A stretch of DNA of 43,771 nt, from NCBI GenBank assembly GCA_017618135.1, contig JAFZUV010000010.1:1-43771 (forward strand), read 5' to 3'. Positions 6,394 through 15,000 of this stretch are shown here, piece by piece. How positions within the stretch are numbered: the first letter of the stretch is position 1; each line of letters begins with the position of its first letter. Below the pieces are notes generated by a model. The model was not told where the DNA came from. It did no database searches and saw only the letters and a program-made list of their open reading frames with translations. The position numbers were made by a program, and so were the translations under genes. The DNA comes from Clostridia bacterium (GTDB taxonomy: Bacteria; Bacillota; Clostridia; Oscillospirales; Acutalibacteraceae).

Positions 6394-7961
6394 TGCTTTT
6401 AAGAAAATTACTCCGAACTTCCTGGAGCTACAAAGCGCAGTTTTTTTCAATGATTATTATGATGACGCTTGGAATCGGAATTTTCCTCGGCTTTAATATG
6501 GAATGGAAAACAATAGAATATGATGTTTGCGGTTTTTTTGAAGATACAAAATACGCCGACTACCGCCTATATTCCGAAACCGGATTTACAAAAGATGATT
6601 TTAATAAAATTATGTCAATAAAAGGTGTTGACGCGGCAACAAGATATCTTTCCGTAAATCTGGAAATAAAAGGTAAAAGCAAAAAATCTCTTGCGCTTGA
6701 TGTTTCGGAAAACTACACTGTTTCAACCTTTACGGTAATAAGCGGCGAAGAATACGATGAAAAAGGCGACGGGATATGGATTTCGGATAAATTTGCAAGG
6801 CTTAATGATATCTCAATCGGCGATAATCTTACTCTTGAATTTCAGGGTATGGATTATGAATTTGAGGTTGTCGGTCTTATAAAATCCGGTGAGCATATGA
6901 TATGCCTTGCTGACAGTAATCAGGTTATGCCGGACTTTAACACTTTCGGCTTTGCCTACATTTCTCCCGCAAAATTAAGGACTGTTATAAAAGAGAAAGC
7001 AGTAAAAACCGTATCGGATGAGTTACGCAAAGCAGGTCTTTCGGAAGATGTTGCCAAATCTCAAGCTGCTACGGCGGTTACGGACGAAATGCTCGACCGG
7101 GCGACAGATGAGGTTTTTGTGCAAATCAATCTGCGTTCCGGGATGGAAAAAACAAAGCTTGAGGATGCAGTTAAGAAAAAGCTCGGCAAAATGCTTATGG
7201 TCGTATCAAAGGAAGACGATACTGTATATAAGGAAGCTATGGGTGAAGCAACCGAAGGAAAAGCAATGGGGTCTATCCTTCCGGTGCTGTTCCTCGCGAT
7301 AGCGATTTTGACAATGGTTACGACAATGCACCGTATTGCTACCAAAGAAAAAACACAAATCGGCATTCTGAAGGCGCTTGGCTTCAAAAACCGGACAATA
7401 CTATTACACTATTCGTTTTACGGTCTGTTTATAGGAATTGTCGGTTCGGCGCTCGGCGCGGTGTTAGGTTACTTCGTATGCAAAGCGGTAATGAGTGAAA
7501 ACGGTATGATGGGCACATATTTCGATATGCCCGACTGGTCTGCAGCAACGCCTGCGTTTTGCTATCCTGTTATCGCAGGAACCGTGCTTTTGCTTGCGCT
7601 TATCAGTTTCCTGTCCGTTCGCGCACAACTTCGCGGCACGGCGGCGGACGCACTTAGACCTTATACGCCGAAGAAGATGAAAAAATCAATCCTCGAAAAA
7701 CTCCCGTTCTTTGGAAAGATGAATTTTGCAACAAAATGGAATCTGCGAGACCTGATGCGCCACAAGAGCCGTTTTGCCATGACGCTCGTAGGTATCATCG
7801 GCTGTATGGTTTTGATGGTAGGGGGATTGGGTATGCGTGATACAATGTCGGGCTTTCTCGACCTCTTGGATAACGGTGTTTCACATTACCATATTGAGTA
7901 CCGGTCTGTCATAGATCGTGTAGGATATGATATCTCCACTGTGCAAGTCCAGGATCGGTGA
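6393..7961 (+). pseudogene. FtsX/MacB-type ABC permease, 3' end lost at an IS element
   Basis: ATG 6393 is coupled to the ATPase gene. The protein opens with a membrane helix (QFFSMIIMMTLGIGIFLGF), has a large extracytoplasmic domain to about residue 280, then three helices of an FtsX domain with the typical TKEKTQIGILKALGFKNRTIL motif, and a second MacB-like start (RHKSRFAMTLVGIIGCMVLMV). Such double-FtsX permeases normally continue with another large domain and three further helices. Here the reading runs into IS3-family DNA at about 7880 and stops at 7961 after some 25 foreign residues. The last helices are absent downstream of the IS as well, so the loss is a deletion, not a simple insertion. 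Confidence 0.85.
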
Positions 7962-8378
7962 AAGATACATCTTCTGCCCGAACAAACTGAATTCCGTAAC
8001 GTCTGTTACCCATTTCTCATTCGGCTTTTCAGTGCTGAAATCCCTTTCAAGCAGATTTGGCGCGATCTTGCCGACTTCTCCCTTGTATGACTTATATTTC
8101 TTCATCCTGACTTTGCATACAAGCCCAAGGTCTTTCATTAACCGTTGTACTGTCTTGTGATTTATAACATAGTTGCGATTATGAAGCTCTTTGGTCACGC
8201 GTCTGTATCCGTATCTACCTTTGTTTTCAACAAAGATATCGGCTATTTCTTCTTTAACTTCTTTGTATTTGTCTGCATCTGTTCTGTGCTTTTCATAGTA
8301 GTAATAGGTGCTGCGAGGGATTCCGGCGACGTCAATGAGCAGAGATACCTTAAATTCATGCCTCAATTCCCAAATCAC
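7881..8378 (-). pseudogene. IS3-family transposase OrfB, truncated
   Basis: Residues match the N-terminal half of an IS150-like OrfB: ELRHEFKVSLLIDVAGIPRS, the HTH_21 region KGRYGYRRVTKELHNR, then the start of the rve integrase core with the first catalytic Asp in WVTDVTEF. The segment DLHSGDIISYTI precedes the usual position of the second Asp. The reading frame ends after RPVLNMVM, about 100 residues early, without the second Asp or the Glu. The nominal GTG start at 8378 overlaps the orfA stop, but in this family OrfB is normally made as an OrfAB fusion by -1 frameshifting. Confidence 0.9.
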
Positions 8379-8737
8379 TTGTGCTTTTTCTCTTGCCGTA
8401 CCCTTTCGGAAACCAAGGCATTCAATTTTTTTAAGTAAGCATTCTCCGCTCTTAATCTTTGCACTTCTGCAATCAGGTCTTCTTCGACCTTTTTATCCAG
8501 TTTCGGTGGACGTCCTTTCTTCGTTCCGCTCGCTGCCGAGGCTCGTCCGCGACGCTCAACATACAACCCTTCCGGTCCTTCTTCAAGGTAAATTCGTTCC
8601 CAGCTTGCTGCGCGATTGTGTGGTAATTCAAATAACCTTTCCGCTTCTTTGTAACTTAATCTTTCCTCATGCATTGTTTCTACTACTTTTTGTTTAAATT
8701 CTCCTGTGTATCTCTTGTTCGGTATTCCTTTTGGCAT
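8375..8737 (-). CDS. IS3-family transposase OrfA
   Basis: A 120-residue OrfA with an HTH_Tnp-1 domain: RYTGEFKQKVVETMHEERLS, KEAERLFELPHNRAASWERIYLEEG, then a basic linker (GTKKGRPPKLDKK) and a leucine-heptad coiled coil (LIAEVQRLRAENAYLKKLNAL) that mediates multimerisation and the join to OrfB. It is complete, starting at ATG 8737 with AAAGGGG as its ribosome binding site. That site lies within a hairpin described separately. It binds the IS ends in the family. On its own it has no transposase activity. Confidence 0.93.
   Translation of the reverse strand: MPKGIPNKRYTGEFKQKVVETMHEERLSYKEAERLFELPHNRAASWERIYLEEGPEGLYVERRGRASAASGTKKGRPPKLDKKVEEDLIAEVQRLRAENAYLKKLNALVSERVRQEKKHK
8384..8390 (-). 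other. Probable -1 frameshift slippery site of the IS
   Basis: On the minus strand GAAAAAG is read G AAA AAG in the orfA frame, four codons before its stop (8375-8377). A -1 slip there continues as AQVIWELRHEF, which joins smoothly to the OrfB consensus. IS3 elements typically use A AAA AAG, so this is a one-base variant. Confidence 0.6.
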
Positions 8738-8740
8738 GAA

Positions 8741-8796
8741 AAATGCACCCCTTTGTTAGACATTATATCACATTGTCTAACTTTTGGGGTGCATTT
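8741..8796 (-). promoter_or_regulatory. Hairpin covering the IS end, its promoter and the orfA ribosome binding site
   Basis: AAATGCACCCC (8741-8751) pairs with GGGGTGCATTT (8786-8796) and GTTAGACA (8755-8762) with TGTCTAAC (8774-8781), separated by a T-rich internal loop. The apical loop carries the minus-strand TATAAT (in GATATAATG). In read-through transcripts from outside the IS the AAAGGGG site would be locked in the stem. Confidence 0.6.
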
Positions 8797-8930
8797 CAGT
8801 ATATAGAAGTGAGTGCTATTTTTCTTTTCTTCCTATGAAATAATCAGCAGATACCTTATAAAAATAATTTTAGAGTAAAAACACAGTTTTTTCATTGCCT
8901 TTGTTTAATTACATATCCTTATCCGTAATG

Positions 8931-8959
8931 TTGACAGAAAAGCCCAAGTATGATAAAAT
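8931..8959 (+). promoter_or_regulatory. Promoter of the DUF4349 lipoprotein gene
   Basis: TTGACA at 8931-8936 and TAAAAT at 8954-8959 are 17 bp apart, and the gene starts at 8996. Nothing else was seen between the IS end (8798) and this promoter. Confidence 0.75.
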
Positions 8960-8995
8960 ACAGGCGGTAAGCTGTAAATAGAACGGGGTGGGGAT

Positions 8996-9910
8996 ATGAG
9001 TAGGTTTAAAAAAACAGCTTTAGTTATTTTCTCGTTGTTTATGGTGGCTGTTATGCTCTGCGGATGCGGTCAATCCGCGGATAAGAGCGGCGCAAAAAAT
9101 AATGCCGATGAATATTACGGTGATGTGTTTGAGAATTCGGATATTGCCGACATTAAAAGCGAGGCTAAATCGGCGAACGATTCTCAGTCAACCGGAACAA
9201 GCGAGCAGGTAACGCAAAGTCGAAAGATCATAGAATATGTTAATCTCACGGTTGAGACAAAGAAGTTTGACGAACTTATAAAAAGTATTAACTCAGCGGT
9301 AAAAAAATCCGGCGGATATATTGAAAATTCCCAAATAGGCGGAAACAGTTATTATGGCTCGGATAGCCGGACGGCACAGTTGAAAATTCGTATTCCCAAG
9401 GATAAGCAGTCCGATTTTTCTGATTTTATGTCAGAAAACTCTAATATTGTAAATCGGTCTGTAAGCACAGAGGATGTTACCGATGAATATATAGACACGC
9501 AAAGCAGAATTAAGGCGTTGACAATAGAAAAGGAAACGCTTGAAAAATTGCTTGCGCAATCTGCAAATGTTAAAGATACACTGACGGTATATGAAAGACT
9601 TACTGATGTTATAGCCGAGATTGAATCTTATCAGGGAAAGCTCAATCAAATGGATAATTTGATTGACTATACAACATTTACGGTTGATATTGAAGAAGTA
9701 GAAAAGGAAACCGATGTAAAAAAGCAAAACTGGTTTACTAAAACATGGAAGGGTTTTGTAAATAGTCTTTCAAATGTAGGAAACGGATTGCTGAATTTCT
9801 TTTCTTTTGCGTTTTCCGCAATCCCCTATTTGATACTGCCTGCCGTGGTAGCTCTTGTTGTTGTTTTAATTATTCGTCACAGTAAAAAGAAAAGAGCAAA
9901 AAAAGAATAA
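8996..9910 (+). CDS. DUF4349 lipoprotein
   Basis: A 304-residue envelope protein starts with a lipoprotein signal (FSLFMVAVMLCGCG, lipid-modified Cys near residue 23) and a Ser/Asp-rich linker. The DUF4349 domain follows: IIEYVNLTVETKKFDELIKS, GGYIENSQI, LKIRIPKDKQSDF, then the coiled-coil part TDEYIDTQSRIKALTIEKETLEKLLAQ and VYERLTDVIAEIESYQGKLNQMDNL. A C-terminal membrane helix (IPYLILPAVVALVVVLII) and basic tail end the protein. It is thus anchored twice, with a coiled coil outside the cell. The family has no established function. It is monocistronic, between its own promoter and terminator. Confidence 0.92.
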   Translation: MSRFKKTALVIFSLFMVAVMLCGCGQSADKSGAKNNADEYYGDVFENSDIADIKSEAKSANDSQSTGTSEQVTQSRKIIEYVNLTVETKKFDELIKSINSAVKKSGGYIENSQIGGNSYYGSDSRTAQLKIRIPKDKQSDFSDFMSENSNIVNRSVSTEDVTDEYIDTQSRIKALTIEKETLEKLLAQSANVKDTLTVYERLTDVIAEIESYQGKLNQMDNLIDYTTFTVDIEEVEKETDVKKQNWFTKTWKGFVNSLSNVGNGLLNFFSFAFSAIPYLILPAVVALVVVLIIRHSKKKRAKKE

Positions 9911-9926
9911 AACGATATTGATTATA

Positions 9927-9968
9927 AAAGTCTGCATTTTTAAGAGATTAAAGGTGTGGACTTTGTTT
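9927..9968 (+). terminator. Terminator of the DUF4349 gene
   Basis: AAAGTCTGCA at 9927-9936 pairs, with two wobble pairs, with TGTGGACTTT at 9955-9964, followed by a T-rich tract GTTTTTTG. It overlaps the -35 region of the next promoter. Confidence 0.7.
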
Positions 9969-9985
9969 TTTGAATATGATATAAT
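9957..9985 (+). promoter_or_regulatory. Likely promoter of the aquaporin operon
   Basis: TATAAT at 9980-9985 lies 17 bp after TGGACT (four of six -35 consensus bases). The aquaporin gene starts 53 bp downstream with AGGAGG. Confidence 0.5.
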
Positions 9986-10037
9986 GTGTGTAGCATATTA
10001 GGAATGCAATAAAATCATAAAACAGGAGGATGATGTT

Positions 10038-10742
10038 ATGAACAGTTTGTTTAAAAAAGCTATTGCGGAAGGTATCGGTACATTTGTTTTGGTTTTTGTT
10101 GCCTGCGGAGTAGCGGCCTTGACCGGCGGCAGTCTTGTTGCCACATCACTTGCGTTCGGTCTCAGCATAGTAGCTATGGCGTATTCGATAGGCAGAGTAA
10201 GCGGATGTCATGTTAATCCGGCTGTTTCGCTCGGTTGTCTGCTTACAAAACGAATGAGCGGAAAAGAGTTTTTAGTCTATGTCATAAGCCAGCTTATAGG
10301 CGGCACGGCAGGCGCCCTTGTTTTATTTGGTATTTTTGAAAAAACATATATCACCATAGGCGGCAATGCCTGTAACTATGCTGTCGGTTTTTCTGAAAAC
10401 GGATTGATACCCGGCGGCATTGTAGGCGCGCTGATAGTTGAAGCGGTACTTACCTGCATTTTTGTATATACTATACTTAATGTTACTGATGAAAAAGCAG
10501 GAACCGGTAAAATTGCCGGCATAGTAATAGGACTTACATTGACGCTTGTTCATCTTGTAGGCATTGGTCTTACCGGCACTTCGGTAAACCCTGCCCGCAG
10601 TATTGCCACGGCTCTTGCCGACCTGATTTACAAGGGTAGAACAGAGGCTGTTTTGCAGGTATGGATGTTTGTGGCGGCTCCTTTAGTAGGCGCGGCTGTA
10701 GCGGCGTTTTTCTATAAGGTTCTTAACACTGAAAAAGGATAG
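10038..10742 (+). CDS. Aquaporin (MIP family), water-channel type
   Basis: A 234-residue six-helix channel with both half-helix motifs: NPA in HVNPAVSLG (about residue 60) and NPAR in TSVNPARS (about residue 180). The aromatic/arginine filter can be read as Phe in LAFGLSIVAMAY, His in LVHLVGIGLTG, Thr before the second motif and Arg after it, the F-H-T-R set of water-selective AqpZ-type channels rather than glycerol facilitators. It should allow fast osmotic water movement across the cytoplasmic membrane. The start has an AGGAGG site at 10024-10029. A lipoprotein gene follows after 4 bp. Confidence 0.93.
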   Translation: MNSLFKKAIAEGIGTFVLVFVACGVAALTGGSLVATSLAFGLSIVAMAYSIGRVSGCHVNPAVSLGCLLTKRMSGKEFLVYVISQLIGGTAGALVLFGIFEKTYITIGGNACNYAVGFSENGLIPGGIVGALIVEAVLTCIFVYTILNVTDEKAGTGKIAGIVIGLTLTLVHLVGIGLTGTSVNPARSIATALADLIYKGRTEAVLQVWMFVAAPLVGAAVAAFFYKVLNTEKG

Positions 10743-10746
10743 AAAT

Positions 10747-11943
10747 ATGTTCATATGTAACGGCAAGGGTTTGCTCGGGAAGTTTTTAATAACAGCTGTT
10801 TGCTTGCTTATATTGTTACTCCCCTTGAGTGCCTGCACACGCACGGGTAATGATAATTCTTCGGAATCCTTAAGCAATATGTCTGTAGGCGAGGATGTCG
10901 ACAGTTCGGAAGCGTCATCTGTTTCAAGCGTTAAAGTCAAGAGTAATAAAACACGCAAAAAACTTAAAAAAAGCGGTTCTGATGATTCAAGCGTTAATAC
11001 CGTTACGCAAGACGATGATATGGGTGACAGCAATGACGGAAGCGCTCAAAGTCGCAAGCTTGAATACACCTATGTCGATAGGTATTCCGATAACAGTAAA
11101 AATGATCTTGCTTTTACACAAGATGTAACTTATGATAATGCATCGGAGCCAACAGGTAATGATAAACTCCACAAATACCGCTATTTTAATGATTTGGGCA
11201 GCAGTCGTAACTTAAACGGCAGAGTTTTGGTTTATTGCTTTTTTGTAGACGATTCGGAAAGCAGTTGGACTACCGAACAAAGCAACGAATTTTTGACAAA
11301 ACAAATAAATCCCGCACTGGAGTTCATTAAAAGCGAAGCGCGCAGATGGAATATCGAAGTTTCGTTTGATGTGGAGAGTTACTGTAATGAAACATCTTCA
11401 TTTTCCTTAGAGTATAACGGAACAGTCAATAAAGATCTGAGTATCGGCGGTTCAACCAAGGATATACTTGACAAAATAGCTGTAAATATGGGATATGCGT
11501 CCGGAAACGATTTTACCTCTAAGGATAAAAACGCTAAGAGCTATAACGACACCGTATACTTGACATTACTGAACAAAAAAGGAGTTTCGTATACCAGAAA
11601 TCTTTATGTGCACGGTGATGATTATTATACGGATGATAATAATTCTGAGCATTGTGTTGTCTTTTCTCACGCATATGAGGACGCGTTACCGTTTTTGCTT
11701 TCAAAGGAGAGATCTGCTACCGTAGCGCATGAAATACTACATCTTTTCGGCGCGGAAGACTATTACGGTGAAGAACGATTAGCATTGGCGGAGCAGAATT
11801 ATTACTATGATATAATGACTCTCAGTACACGCAACATTAAGCTGCTGAAAATAATGGATATGACGGCGTTTTGTCTCGGCTGGACTGATGATATTCCCGC
11901 GCTTTGTTATAATGAGATATGGATGGGCGCGAGGTACCGGTAG
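10747..11943 (+). CDS. Putative secreted zinc metalloprotease-like lipoprotein
   Basis: The 398-residue protein has a lipoprotein-type signal (ITAVCLLILLLPLSAC) and a long Ser/Lys/Asp-rich linker to about residue 105. The extracellular domain contains HEILHLFGAED near residue 330, which fits HExxHxxGxxD: two His and an acidic or His third ligand with a Glu base, as in metzincin-like and related proteases. The following DIMTLS resembles the Met-containing turn expected downstream of that motif. I cannot name the family, and activity is inferred from the motif alone. It sits 4 bp after the aquaporin gene, probably in one operon, and one base before the AlkD-like gene. Confidence 0.7.
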   Translation: MFICNGKGLLGKFLITAVCLLILLLPLSACTRTGNDNSSESLSNMSVGEDVDSSEASSVSSVKVKSNKTRKKLKKSGSDDSSVNTVTQDDDMGDSNDGSAQSRKLEYTYVDRYSDNSKNDLAFTQDVTYDNASEPTGNDKLHKYRYFNDLGSSRNLNGRVLVYCFFVDDSESSWTTEQSNEFLTKQINPALEFIKSEARRWNIEVSFDVESYCNETSSFSLEYNGTVNKDLSIGGSTKDILDKIAVNMGYASGNDFTSKDKNAKSYNDTVYLTLLNKKGVSYTRNLYVHGDDYYTDDNNSEHCVVFSHAYEDALPFLLSKERSATVAHEILHLFGAEDYYGEERLALAEQNYYYDIMTLSTRNIKLLKIMDMTAFCLGWTDDIPALCYNEIWMGARYR

Positions 11944-11944
11944 A

Positions 11945-12628
11945 ATGGAAAATAACGAAATCAGAGCAAAACTTTTTGCTTTGCAGGATTTAAAGTATAA
12001 GGAATTTCATTCGGGTTTATGTCCGGGTACCGAAAGCATAATAGGTGTAAGAACTCCGAGGCTCAGAGAGCTTTCAAGGGAAATTGCAAAGGGTGATATA
12101 GACGCTTACCTCCAAAACGCAGCAGAGGATTATTATGAGGAGCTTTTACTGAAAGGAATGGTAATAGGTCTTATTAAAAACAATTTGACAAGAACCTGTC
12201 GTTACCTTCAAGGGTTTATTCCGAAAATTGATAACTGGGCTGTTTGCGATATTACGGTGACCGGTCTTAAAATCACTAAAAAATATCAAAAAGAAATGCT
12301 CAATTTTTTAAAGCCGTATCTTGGCTCCGAAAAAGAGTTTGAATTGAGATTTTATATAGTAATGTTGCTGTGCTATTACATAACAGACGACTATATTGAT
12401 ATGGTTTTAAGTGTGCTTGGAAGTGTAAAGCACGAAGGCTATTATGTAAAGATGGCTGTAGCCTGGGCACTGAGCGTAGCTTTTATAAAGTATCCCGAAA
12501 AAACCATGAGGTTGCTTAAATGTAATGACATTGATGATTTCACTTACAACAAGGCTCTCAGCAAGATTACGGATTCATATCGTGTGAGCGGCAAAGCAAA
12601 GGCTCAAATAAGAAAAATGCGAAGATAG
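11945..12628 (+). CDS. DNA alkylation repair protein (AlkD-like HEAT repeat)
   Basis: A 227-residue, all-helical protein of the AlkC/AlkD family, whose members hold damaged DNA in a HEAT-repeat groove and can remove N3/N7-alkylated purines. Diagnostic stretches are IGVRTPRLRELSREI near residue 35, YYEELLLKGMVIG, and IDNWAVCDIT, where the Trp and Asp belong to the catalytic DNA-facing pocket in AlkD. The later GYYVKMAVAWALSVAFI is the equivalent of the conserved YV-MAVAWLLSVCFVKYPE-type helix. ATG 11945 is used, one base after the preceding stop; a longer in-frame start inside the previous gene is unlikely. Confidence 0.85.
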   Translation: MENNEIRAKLFALQDLKYKEFHSGLCPGTESIIGVRTPRLRELSREIAKGDIDAYLQNAAEDYYEELLLKGMVIGLIKNNLTRTCRYLQGFIPKIDNWAVCDITVTGLKITKKYQKEMLNFLKPYLGSEKEFELRFYIVMLLCYYITDDYIDMVLSVLGSVKHEGYYVKMAVAWALSVAFIKYPEKTMRLLKCNDIDDFTYNKALSKITDSYRVSGKAKAQIRKMRR

Positions 12629-12690
12629 AGATTTTATCATCTTGAATAAAACGGGTGTTTTTTGCAAATAATACCCGCGAGGTGATTAAA

Positions 12691-13143
12691 ATGACATTAA
12701 CGCAGAAAGAACAAACACTTATAAAGGACATGAAGGACGCTGAAAAGCTTTGTATCGAGAAGTATAAGAAGGCGTCCGACAGCGCAAAGGATCCGCAGCT
12801 TAAAAATCTGTTCAGCAATCTGTCAAGCGCGGAAACACAGCATTTGAGCATTTTTGAAAAAATGGAGCAGGGAACGGTAGAGCAGCCGCAGAGCGGTAAT
12901 TCCAATCAACCTACTTTTACTGCAACATACGGAAAAGAAGATACACCCGACAAGCAAAACGATAGCTTTCTCTGTTCAGACTTGTTAACCGCCGAGAAGC
13001 ACGCTTCGCATCTTTATGATACCTGCGTATTTGAGTTTTCGGATGCTGGCGCTCGAAAGGCAATAAATGCTATTCAGGCACAAGAGCAGAATCATGGAAA
13101 ATCAATTTACGATTATATGAAAGTGAATAATATGTACTCATAA
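12691..13143 (+). CDS. CotF-like spore coat/ferritin-like protein
   Basis: The 150-residue protein resembles the Coat_F (CotF) family, a four-helix ferritin-like fold: LTQKEQTLIKDMKDAEKLCIEKY in helix 1, LSSAETQHLSIFEKME in helix 2, a polar linker, then LLTAEKHASHLYDTCVFEF and AINAIQAQEQNHGKSIYDYMK. Glu and His residues spaced as in such bundles are visible (E..H in helices 2 and 4). ATG 12691 follows GAGGTG. Members are often small coat proteins of endospores, hinting at a spore former, but related proteins also occur in vegetative cells. A strong terminator follows. Confidence 0.75.
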   Translation: MTLTQKEQTLIKDMKDAEKLCIEKYKKASDSAKDPQLKNLFSNLSSAETQHLSIFEKMEQGTVEQPQSGNSNQPTFTATYGKEDTPDKQNDSFLCSDLLTAEKHASHLYDTCVFEFSDAGARKAINAIQAQEQNHGKSIYDYMKVNNMYS

Positions 13144-13161
13144 CGGATTTTGTTTATCTGT

Positions 13162-13196
13162 ACCCACTCTCCTAAACGGAGAGTGGGTTCTCTTTT
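13162..13196 (+). terminator. Strong terminator after the CotF-like gene
   Basis: A perfect 11-bp stem, ACCCACTCTCC (13162-13172) with GGAGAGTGGGT (13178-13188), closes a 5-nt loop and is followed by TCTCTTTT. Confidence 0.9.
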
Positions 13197-13259
13197 CAGG
13201 GGTTTGTTATATTACGGAAATATATTGTATAATTTTACCGGTGGGGGGGTGACAGTGCT

Positions 13260-14054
13260 TTGAATATAATGTTTTGCGGCGATAGGAATGCCGCTCTCGG
13301 AATACTTTTTTGCGTTACGGCTATATGCCGCAATGAGAAAACGCCCATAACATTTTTTATACTTACTGCAAATATCGATGGTAAAATCGTCGGACTTCCG
13401 AGAGAGTTTTCCAACATACTGGATATTTGCGCAAAAAAAGGCAACAGGGAAAACAAAGTGTATCTTTTTGATATCAGCGAGGTTTTTTCAAAATATTTGC
13501 CCGAGGCTAATATGTCAACGCGTTTTACACCGGCTTGTATGCTCCGTCTTTTCTCCGATATGATTGCGGATATTCCAGAAAAGGTATTATATCTCGATAC
13601 CGATGTTTTATGCCGTAAAGGCTTTAGAGATTTTTATGATACCGATATATCCGATATAGAAATTGCAGGCGTGCCTGACAGATACGGCAAGTGGTTTTTC
13701 GGAAATGTATTTATCCACAATTATCTTAATTCAGGCGTATTGCTTATGAATATGAAAAAAATAAGGGCAAGCGGACTGTTTGCCAAATGCCGCAATTTGT
13801 GCAGAAATAAAAAAATGTTTATGCCTGACCAAAGCTCTCTTAATAAGCTTGCTGTAAAAAAGAAACTGCCCCGCAAATTCAACGAACAAGCGGGTATTAG
13901 GAAAGATACGGTTTTCAAGCATTTCACAACCTTTTTCCGTTTCTTTCCTATATTTCATCATATTACGATAAAGCCTTGGGAAAAGGAAAAAATGCATAAT
14001 ATGCTTGGAATTTATGAGTTTGATTATTTGTATGAGGAGAATTTTTATGAATAA
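13260..14054 (+). CDS. Family 8 glycosyltransferase (first of pair)
   Basis: GT8 enzymes are retaining transferases using UDP-galactose or UDP-glucose. The protein shows the GT8 order: MNIMFCGDRNAALGILFCVTAI at the N-terminus (the D-N-Y/A nucleotide strand), RLFSDMIADIPEKVLYLDTDVL with the Mn-binding DxD (LDTDV, about residue 115), YLNSGVLLMNMKKIR, PDQSSLN, and a C-terminal HHITIKPW with the His-x-KPW motif. TTG 13260 is chosen because GGGGGGGTGA lies about 10 nt upstream; ATG 13269 is the alternative. A TATAAT at 13228-13233 may be the promoter -10. It begins a four-gene cassette with overlapping ends. Confidence 0.88.
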   Translation: MNIMFCGDRNAALGILFCVTAICRNEKTPITFFILTANIDGKIVGLPREFSNILDICAKKGNRENKVYLFDISEVFSKYLPEANMSTRFTPACMLRLFSDMIADIPEKVLYLDTDVLCRKGFRDFYDTDISDIEIAGVPDRYGKWFFGNVFIHNYLNSGVLLMNMKKIRASGLFAKCRNLCRNKKMFMPDQSSLNKLAVKKKLPRKFNEQAGIRKDTVFKHFTTFFRFFPIFHHITIKPWEKEKMHNMLGIYEFDYLYEENFYE

Positions 14055-15000
14055 GGAAATACCGATTTTTTTTACGATTGATAACGGATACGCCCCGTTT
14101 TTGGCGGTTGCGCTTAATTCTGCGGTTAAAAATTCAAGTAAAGATCGGATGTATCACGCGATAGTTTTACATGAAGGAGTAACTTTGGAGAATGAAAACA
14201 AACTAAAGGCTCTTGCGAGAAATAATTTTAAAATAGACGTTATTCCTATGAAAAATAATTTTGATGCGCTCGACGATAGAATGAGCAATCGTCTTCGCTG
14301 CGATTATTTTACGCTTACTATCTATTTCCGCCTGTTTATTCCGGCAATGTTCACAGATTACGATAAAGCTGTATATGTTGACAGCGATGTAGTGATAGCC
14401 GACGATATAGCCAAGCTGTTTGATATAGATATAGGCGATAATTTTATAGGCGCGTGCAATGATTTATCTATTGCCGATGTACCGCCGTTGGTGGCGTATA
14501 CCGAGAATGCCGTTGGCGTGAAAGCACACGAATATATAAACTCAGGTGTACTGCTTATGAATCTTAAAAAGCTGAGAGAGGAAAAATTTGAAGAGCATTT
14601 TTTAAATCTTCTCAATACATATCATTTTGATTCAATAGCTCCGGACCAGGATTATTTAAATGCTATTTGCAATGGTAAAATCCATTATCTTGATAAGCGA
14701 TACGACGCTATGCCGAATAACGCGCGTCCGGTATGTGAAAATCCGATTATAATTCATTATAATCTTTTTGAAAAACCCTGGTGTTATGACGGCATTCAGT
14801 ATGAAAGCGAGTTTTGGTATTATGCTGAAGATTGCGGGTTTATTGGAGAAATAAAAGAGTTTAAGGCAAATTATAATGATGAGAAAAAGCAGGCGGATAA
14901 GGAGTGCCTGGAGCTTCTTGTAAAGAGGGGTATTGAAATACCTGAAAACGAGATTACTTTCAAAAAAATGAATGAAAATGGAGTTAAAATCAGATTATGA
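14047..15000 (+). CDS. Family 8 glycosyltransferase (second of pair)
   Basis: A 317-residue GT8 enzyme, clearly paralogous to its neighbour: IPIFFTIDNGYAPFLAVALNSAV, then CDYFTLTIYFRLFIPAMFTDYDKAVYVDSDVVI with the DxD, YINSGVLLMNLKKLREEKF, APDQDYLN, and IIIHYNLFEKPW. The C-terminal 60 residues form a charged helical tail. ATG 14047 overlaps the previous gene by 8 nt and follows TATGAGGAG. Two consecutive GT8 genes suggest stepwise addition of two hexoses to the same acceptor. The next gene overlaps it by 4 nt (ATGA), so the acceptor may be made by the acyltransferases encoded downstream. Confidence 0.92.
   Translation: MNKEIPIFFTIDNGYAPFLAVALNSAVKNSSKDRMYHAIVLHEGVTLENENKLKALARNNFKIDVIPMKNNFDALDDRMSNRLRCDYFTLTIYFRLFIPAMFTDYDKAVYVDSDVVIADDIAKLFDIDIGDNFIGACNDLSIADVPPLVAYTENAVGVKAHEYINSGVLLMNLKKLREEKFEEHFLNLLNTYHFDSIAPDQDYLNAICNGKIHYLDKRYDAMPNNARPVCENPIIIHYNLFEKPWCYDGIQYESEFWYYAEDCGFIGEIKEFKANYNDEKKQADKECLELLVKRGIEIPENEITFKKMNENGVKIRL

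Larger units (their letters stand above)
7881..8798 (-). mobile_element. 3'-truncated IS3-family insertion sequence (IS150-like)
   Basis: The element encodes orfA and a shortened orfB on the minus strand. Its orfA-side end is intact: read on the minus strand it begins TGAAATGCACCCC at 8798, a plausible IS3-type terminus starting with TG. The orfB side stops abruptly at about 7881 and lacks the rest of the DDE domain and the other terminal repeat. Without the end and without two of the catalytic acids it cannot move by itself. No target duplication can be defined. Confidence 0.85.

Noticed and set aside
7927-8697. Plus-strand frames opposite the IS3 genes
   Set aside because: They are shadows of OrfA and OrfB, with no start signals.
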